NCBI GenBank assembly: GCA_002336725.1
Contig: DDEO01000092.1
Location: forward strand, 479 to 11,342
Length of the DNA stretch: 10,864 nucleotides
Origin: Bacteroidetes bacterium UBA1952
Lineage (GTDB): Bacteria > Bacteroidota > Bacteroidia > Chitinophagales > Chitinophagaceae
Direction: 5' to 3'
Positions within the stretch are counted from its first letter, which is position 1, and the number at the start of each line of letters is the position of its first letter. Under the pieces are notes generated by a model. It was not told where the DNA came from. It ran no database searches and was given only the letters and a program-made list of their open reading frames with translations. The position numbers and the translations under genes are program-made. This document shows positions 6,779-10,864 of this stretch, one piece after another.

Positions 6779-8026
6779 ATGCGCTCTGCCTTCTATCGTT
6801 CCTTATCTGTTGCGCTGCTGCTGGCGCCGGTCGGGGCCTTTGCCCAATCGGGCGGCCCGGCGGAAGTTCCAATCAACCTCACGCTCGTCTTTATGGTGAG
6901 CATCGCCATGGTGCTGGTGTTTGGAAATATGGTGCTGGCCAATGTCATCCGGCAGCTGGCCGATGCCGTTCGGGAGAAAAACCGGAAGCAAAAAGCAGGT
7001 GTCGCCGCTAAGGTCATTCCTGCCCTGTTGCTGCTGATTTTTACCTTCCCGCTCGGTGCCTGGACGCAGGACGCAGCGGCTGCCGCGCCCTCGTTCTGGA
7101 CTGATCCCGCACCCATCAACGGCATTCCGCGTGTTCAGTTTCTGTTTCTGCTCGGCCTCATCCTGCTGGGCGTAGGCGTACTCCTCGCACAGGCAATGGT
7201 GGTGCGCTCGCTCATCCGCGAGATGCGCGACATCCCGGTGAAAATGCCACCGGCACATCTGCTGTTCAAAAAGAATATCCTCGACGTGTTCAACAAGTCG
7301 GTGTCTGTAGAGAAGGAAGAGACTATCATGCTCGACCACGACTACGACGGCATCCGCGAGCTGGACAACGACCTGCCGCCGTGGTGGAAATACGGCTTTA
7401 TCCTCACCATCATTACTTCAGTACTCTATCTGGGATACTACCATGTGTGGGGCGGGCCTAATCAAATTGATGAATACAACGTGGCCGTAGAAAAAGCCGA
7501 AGAAGCAAAAGCGGCTTATCTGGCCAAGTCGGGCGAACAAATTGACGAGAATACCGTTACCATGATTATCGATAAAGGGCAACTGGCCGACGCACAGGTA
7601 CTCTTCAACAACTCCTGCGCGGCCTGCCACGGTGCCAACGGTGGCGGAACCGTAGGACCCAACCTGACGGACGACTACTGGATTCATGGCGGGTCTCTGA
7701 AAGATGTTTTCAAGACCATTAAATATGGCGTGAAAGACAAGGGGATGCCCGCCTGGGACGGCAACCTGAGCGCCAAACAGATAGCCATGGTATCGAGTTA
7801 TATCAAAACCCTGCACGGCACCAACCCGCCGGGCGGAAAAGCGCCGCAGGGAGACCTCTTTGTAGAAGGCGGCGACGGTGCGCTGGATAGCCTCAGCAAC
7901 CAAACCGCGCCAACCCTGACACCCACCGGAACTACCGAAAACAAAAACAACCCCGTAGGCCCCTACGACAACGCCAACAGCAAAGAGGGCCTGGGTGAAG
8001 GCACACCGCCGGGGAAACTCAAATAA
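6779..8026 (+). CDS. ccoP: Cbb3 oxidase cytochrome c subunit CcoP (one haem)
   Basis: A 415-residue membrane cytochrome c. In order: signal-peptide-like segment (1-23, ending GAFAQ), hydrophobic helices at about 32-55, 77-96 and 118-142, then the canonical CcoP anchor after DLPPWWKYGF (about 205-225), and one cytochrome c domain with CAACH at 280-284 and probable axial M323 (GMPAW). Proteobacterial CcoP has two haem domains; only one CXXCH is present here, as in Bacteroidetes relatives. It passes electrons towards CcoO. The roughly 70-residue tail after the cytochrome domain (from about 348) is rich in G, P, N and T and has no recognised fold. Longer than usual because of the N-terminal helices and this tail. 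It starts 15 bases after ccoQ. Confidence 0.93.
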   Translation: MRSAFYRSLSVALLLAPVGAFAQSGGPAEVPINLTLVFMVSIAMVLVFGNMVLANVIRQLADAVREKNRKQKAGVAAKVIPALLLLIFTFPLGAWTQDAAAAAPSFWTDPAPINGIPRVQFLFLLGLILLGVGVLLAQAMVVRSLIREMRDIPVKMPPAHLLFKKNILDVFNKSVSVEKEETIMLDHDYDGIRELDNDLPPWWKYGFILTIITSVLYLGYYHVWGGPNQIDEYNVAVEKAEEAKAAYLAKSGEQIDENTVTMIIDKGQLADAQVLFNNSCAACHGANGGGTVGPNLTDDYWIHGGSLKDVFKTIKYGVKDKGMPAWDGNLSAKQIAMVSSYIKTLHGTNPPGGKAPQGDLFVEGGDGALDSLSNQTAPTLTPTGTTENKNNPVGPYDNANSKEGLGEGTPPGKLK

Positions 8027-8080
8027 AACCCCGACCCTCACGTTATCCTGGGGGCCAAAAGATAAAAAGCAGTTGAAACG

Positions 8081-9490
8081 ATGAGCAAGAGTCCACTGGC
8101 CAACACCGAGACATTCCGCGACAGCGTCGCCACGATTGATAAAGAAGGCAAACGGGTCTGGATTTATCCCCAAAAGCCCAAAGGAAAACTTTACAACTGG
8201 CGCACTGCCCTGACCGTTCTGTATCTGGTCATCCTCTTTGGGCTGCCCTGGCTGAAGGTGGACGGCGAGCCGTTGTTTCTTTTCAATGTGGTAGAACGGC
8301 GTTTCATCCTGTTTGGAAAGATTTTCTGGCCGCAGGATTTTATCATCTTCGCCGTTGGCGCACTGCTCTTTATCGTTTTCATTGCGCTCTTTACCGTTGT
8401 TTTCGGGCGTGTGTTTTGCGGCTGGGTATGCCCGCAAACAATTTTTATGGAGATGATTTTCCGGAAAGTAGAGTACTTTTTTGAGGGCGACAGCGCCCGA
8501 CAGAAGATGCTCGACCGCGAACCCTGGAATGCCAAAAAAATCGGGAAGAAAGCCGGAAAATGGGCCACTTTCTGGGTGATGTCCTTTGTGATTGCCAACA
8601 CCTTCCTGGCCTATATTATCGGGGTAGATGAACTGATACGCATCGTTACCGAGCCGGTCAGTCAGCACATCGGCGGCCTCACGGCGATTCTGATTTTTAC
8701 CGGTATCTTCTTCTTCGTTTACCTCTGGTTCCGGGAGCAGGTCTGTGTTGCCGTTTGCCCCTATGGCCGGATGCAAAGCGTATTGCTCGACCGCGACTCC
8801 ATCGTGGTGGCTTATGATTATGGCCGGGGCGAGCCGCGCGGTAAATTCAAGAAAAACGAGGAGCGCGAACTGGGCGATTGCATCGATTGCTATCAATGCG
8901 TAAAAGTCTGCCCCACGGGTATCGACATCCGAAACGGCACACAGCTGGAATGCGTCAACTGCACCGCCTGCATTGATGCCTGCAACCACATGATGGATGC
9001 TGTGGGGCTGCCGCAGGGCCTTATCCGCTATGCCTCCGAAAGTAATATTGCAGAGAAAAAACGATTCCGCTTCACCACCCGCATGAAGGCCTATACGGTG
9101 GTGATGCTCCTGCTGCTGGGCGCAGAAGCCGCCCTGCTGGCCACCCGCAGCGACGTGAGTGCCGCCGTAAACCGCGCCTCCGGACAGCTCTATCAGGAGC
9201 GCGAAGGCGGCAAGCTCAGCAACCTCTACAACTACAAGCTGCTGAACAAAACCCATAAAGACATGGATGTCGTGCTGAAGCCGGAGAATTTTCAGGGCGA
9301 AATTCAGCTGGTGAACCGCAAAACGCTGCACATCTCCAAAGGCGGCGATATCGACGGACAGCTCTTTATCATTATCAATGGGGCCGATGTGCATCAGCGC
9401 AAAACCGACCTGAAGCTCGGAATGTATCAGGGCAACGAGCGCATCACTACGATTAACACTACCTTCCTCGGACCTTTTGGGGCAGAATAA
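8081..9490 (+). CDS. ccoG: CcoG/RdxA/FixG ferredoxin-like membrane protein
   Basis: A 469-residue polyferredoxin of the CcoG family, shown in other bacteria to reduce Cu(II) to Cu(I) for cbb3 assembly. Membrane helices lie near 42-60, 85-110, 163-185 and 200-220 and again near 338-357. Cysteine pairs are C113-GWV-C117-P and C222-VAV-C226-P, both followed by the conserved QTIFMEM and YGRMQSV segments. Two [4Fe-4S] motifs are complete: C267, C270, C273, C277 and C291, C294, C297, C301. Residues about 365-469 form the FixG C-terminal immunoglobulin-like periplasmic domain. ATG at 8081 lies in an A-rich leader, 54 bases after ccoP. Length is normal for the family. Confidence 0.95.
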   Translation: MSKSPLANTETFRDSVATIDKEGKRVWIYPQKPKGKLYNWRTALTVLYLVILFGLPWLKVDGEPLFLFNVVERRFILFGKIFWPQDFIIFAVGALLFIVFIALFTVVFGRVFCGWVCPQTIFMEMIFRKVEYFFEGDSARQKMLDREPWNAKKIGKKAGKWATFWVMSFVIANTFLAYIIGVDELIRIVTEPVSQHIGGLTAILIFTGIFFFVYLWFREQVCVAVCPYGRMQSVLLDRDSIVVAYDYGRGEPRGKFKKNEERELGDCIDCYQCVKVCPTGIDIRNGTQLECVNCTACIDACNHMMDAVGLPQGLIRYASESNIAEKKRFRFTTRMKAYTVVMLLLLGAEAALLATRSDVSAAVNRASGQLYQEREGGKLSNLYNYKLLNKTHKDMDVVLKPENFQGEIQLVNRKTLHISKGGDIDGQLFIIINGADVHQRKTDLKLGMYQGNERITTINTTFLGPFGAE

Positions 9491-9509
9491 AAACCCACTC
9501 TGTGTGATT

Positions 9510-9965
9510 ATGAGAATTTCCTGGGGTACCAAAATAGCCATGCTCTACAGCGGCTTTGTGATTATGATTCTGGCGCTGGTGATTACTACTTTCCGGCAAA
9601 ATGTGGAGCTGGTAACCGATAACGATAATTATTATCAGCAGGAAGTGGGCTTTCAAAAGCACTTAGATGCCGCCCGCGCCGCCAATGCCCTCCACGACCC
9701 GCTGCGCATCACCGCCAACGAACAGACGCTGACCATCCGGTTTCCGGAAAGATTTGCTTCTCAAACGCTCAACGGAAAAGTGCTTTTCTATGCGCCCACC
9801 AAAGCCGCCGCCGACCGCAGTTTTGAACTGACCGGTGTGAAGGATGGACAGTGGACGGTAAGCCGTCAGAAGTTGGCTGCCGTGCCTTATGAAGTACAGG
9901 TGAACTGGACAGCCGGCGAGACCGATTATTTTGAAAAGATAAAGCTCAACCTGCAACAGCCATGA
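9510..9965 (+). CDS. ccoH: FixH/CcoH cbb3 assembly protein
   Basis: A 151-residue single-pass membrane protein. It starts MRISWGTKIAMLYSGFVIMI, with the helix at about 8-27, then VTDNDNYYQQEVGFQKHLDA, the YY segment typical of FixH, and a beta-rich periplasmic domain (LTIRFPERF, GKVLFYAPT, GQWTVSRQKL, YEVQVNWTAG). FixH/CcoH is required for stability or assembly of cbb3 oxidase. The ATG at 9510 is chosen: an open frame extends to a TTG at 9477 inside ccoG, but the extra 11 residues add nothing family-like. It begins 19 bases after ccoG and its TGA overlaps the next start (ATGA at 9962-9965), suggesting translational coupling. Confidence 0.9.
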   Translation: MRISWGTKIAMLYSGFVIMILALVITTFRQNVELVTDNDNYYQQEVGFQKHLDAARAANALHDPLRITANEQTLTIRFPERFASQTLNGKVLFYAPTKAAADRSFELTGVKDGQWTVSRQKLAAVPYEVQVNWTAGETDYFEKIKLNLQQP

Positions 9966-10675
9966 GCGAAAGCCTTTTTCTAACCGCTCTCGTTATGGGC
10001 CTGGTGGGCAGTCTGCACTGCGCCGGTATGTGTGGCCCTATCATGCTCATCCTGCCTTTTCAACAGTTTTCGCCCGCGCGGCGTGCCGGGGCCATGACGC
10101 TCTATCACCTGGGCCGCATCAGCGTTTATGCGACGATGGGGCTGGTGTTGCATTCCTTCAAATCGTTGTTTCACCCGCAATGGCAGCAGGGCGTTTCATT
10201 GGCGCTGGGCAGCCTCTTGCTGGCGGGCGGGCTGTATTCGTTTCTGGTGCGCGGCAATATGCCTTCGCTGCCCTGGACGGGCTGGGTGCGGCGGCAGGCT
10301 TCGCGCTTCATGGGCAATCCCTCGCTGGGGGCGCTCACCGTTGCCGGTGTACTCAATGGCTTGTTGCCCTGCGGACTGGTGTATATGGCGCTGTCGTTGG
10401 CGGCCACCGCGCCCACTGCCTCACAGGCTGCGCTGGCCATGTATGCCTTTGGCGCGGGAACACTGCCGATGCTGGTGAGCATCACGCTGCTGCGCCAAAA
10501 AGCGCGTTTCCTCAACGCTGCCGGTCTGCGGCGTTTTGTGCCGGTGATGCTGGTGGCCTTTGGCGGCCTTTTCCTGCTGCGCGGTGCCAACCTGGGCATT
10601 CCCTATCTCAGCCCGAAGGTGGAAGTCGCCGCCGGGACTGGTGAGGTGCAAAGCGAGTGTTGCCACAAGCATTGA
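9962..10675 (+). CDS. SafE/DsbD_2-type membrane protein of the cbb3 cluster
   Basis: A 237-residue protein with about six membrane helices and no large soluble domain. The family signature GSLHCAGMCGP (16-26) carries H19, C20 and C24. A second motif NGLLPCGLVY has C137, giving the paired-cysteine layout of DsbD-like transporters. The C-terminus ends ECCHKH (232-237), a plausible metal-binding tail. Annotators often name such proteins sulfite exporter TauE/SafE, but location at the end of cbb3 operons and the Cys/His pattern point to copper handling or thiol/electron transfer in oxidase maturation; this is inference. ATG at 9962 overlaps the ccoH stop by 4 bases. It appears to be the last gene of the operon; no good terminator is seen in 10676-10864. 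Confidence 0.88.
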   Translation: MSESLFLTALVMGLVGSLHCAGMCGPIMLILPFQQFSPARRAGAMTLYHLGRISVYATMGLVLHSFKSLFHPQWQQGVSLALGSLLLAGGLYSFLVRGNMPSLPWTGWVRRQASRFMGNPSLGALTVAGVLNGLLPCGLVYMALSLAATAPTASQAALAMYAFGAGTLPMLVSITLLRQKARFLNAAGLRRFVPVMLVAFGGLFLLRGANLGIPYLSPKVEVAAGTGEVQSECCHKH

Positions 10676-10864
10676 GCGCCTCTGTTGGATACACGCTTAA
10701 AAGGACTTTAGAAACCAAGCACGTTTTTCTGCTATTTGGCGCGAAAAGAGCAGCCTTAGTAAGAGCGCCGGAATAACATCCCCACTGTAGCTTCTCTCGA
10801 AAACAGTGAAATAAGTCCGTGTTTTTACAGCCGACTGGCGGGTAAAACCACCGTTTTTTCTATC

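Noticed and set aside
9477..9509. TTG at 9477 as the ccoH start
   Set aside because: It would overlap ccoG and add a non-family N-terminus; ATG at 9510 places the membrane helix at the expected position.
7418..9541. A 707-codon open frame on the minus strand opposite ccoP and ccoG
   Set aside because: It runs antisense to two clear genes with complete cofactor motifs; its translation has no recognisable domain. Such frames arise from codon bias on the coding strand.
10738..10769. Terminator after the SafE-type gene (GGCGC at 10738 with GCGCC at 10765)
   Set aside because: Only 5 bp with a 22-base loop and no T-run; not distinguishable from chance.

Overview
The window reads as chromosomal DNA of a Bacteroidota (Bacteroidetes) bacterium, probably a Saprospirales/Chitinophagales/Cytophagales-type lineage. 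Evidence: cytochrome oxidase subunits CcoN and CcoO fused into one protein, a CcoP with one haem-c motif, the gene order ccoI-ccoS-ccoNO-ccoQ-ccoP-ccoG-ccoH-safE, a Bacteroidetes-style CBS protein and MlaD, and starts without Shine-Dalgarno sites in A/T-rich leaders. Species cannot be named from the sequence.

Layout. 1-242: an array of 7-bp units ending on the stop codon of the first gene. 240-1753: two minus-strand genes, an alpha/beta hydrolase followed by a CBS-pair protein. 1754-1914: a divergent intergenic region with an 8-bp-arm inverted repeat. 1915-2868: plus-strand MlaD-type MCE lipid-transport protein. 2869-2926: a compact G/C-rich double-hairpin repeat. 2929-3774: the C-terminal half of a copper P1B-ATPase (CcoI/FixI type) that lacks its metal-binding, transmembrane 1-6 and phosphorylation parts. 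3862-10675: an otherwise complete cbb3 oxidase operon. 10676-10864: no gene seen.

How the genes work together. CcoNO and CcoP form the high-affinity cbb3 terminal oxidase, with CcoQ as a small accessory subunit. CcoI, CcoS, CcoG, CcoH and the SafE-type membrane protein serve copper supply and assembly. CcoH and SafE overlap by 4 bases. ccoNO and ccoQ are separated by 268 bases of repeats and strong inverted repeats, the only large gap inside the operon.

No wholly new gene system is visible. The unexplained signals are non-coding or structural: (1) the abrupt 5' loss of ccoI exactly at a dispersed-type repeat; (2) a highly over-represented palindrome, TTTCCGGAAA (7 exact copies; its 8-base core 10 times); (3) phased heptamer repeats at two sites, one interrupted by a perfect-arm hairpin; (4) a 90-base imperfect inverted repeat just before ccoQ.
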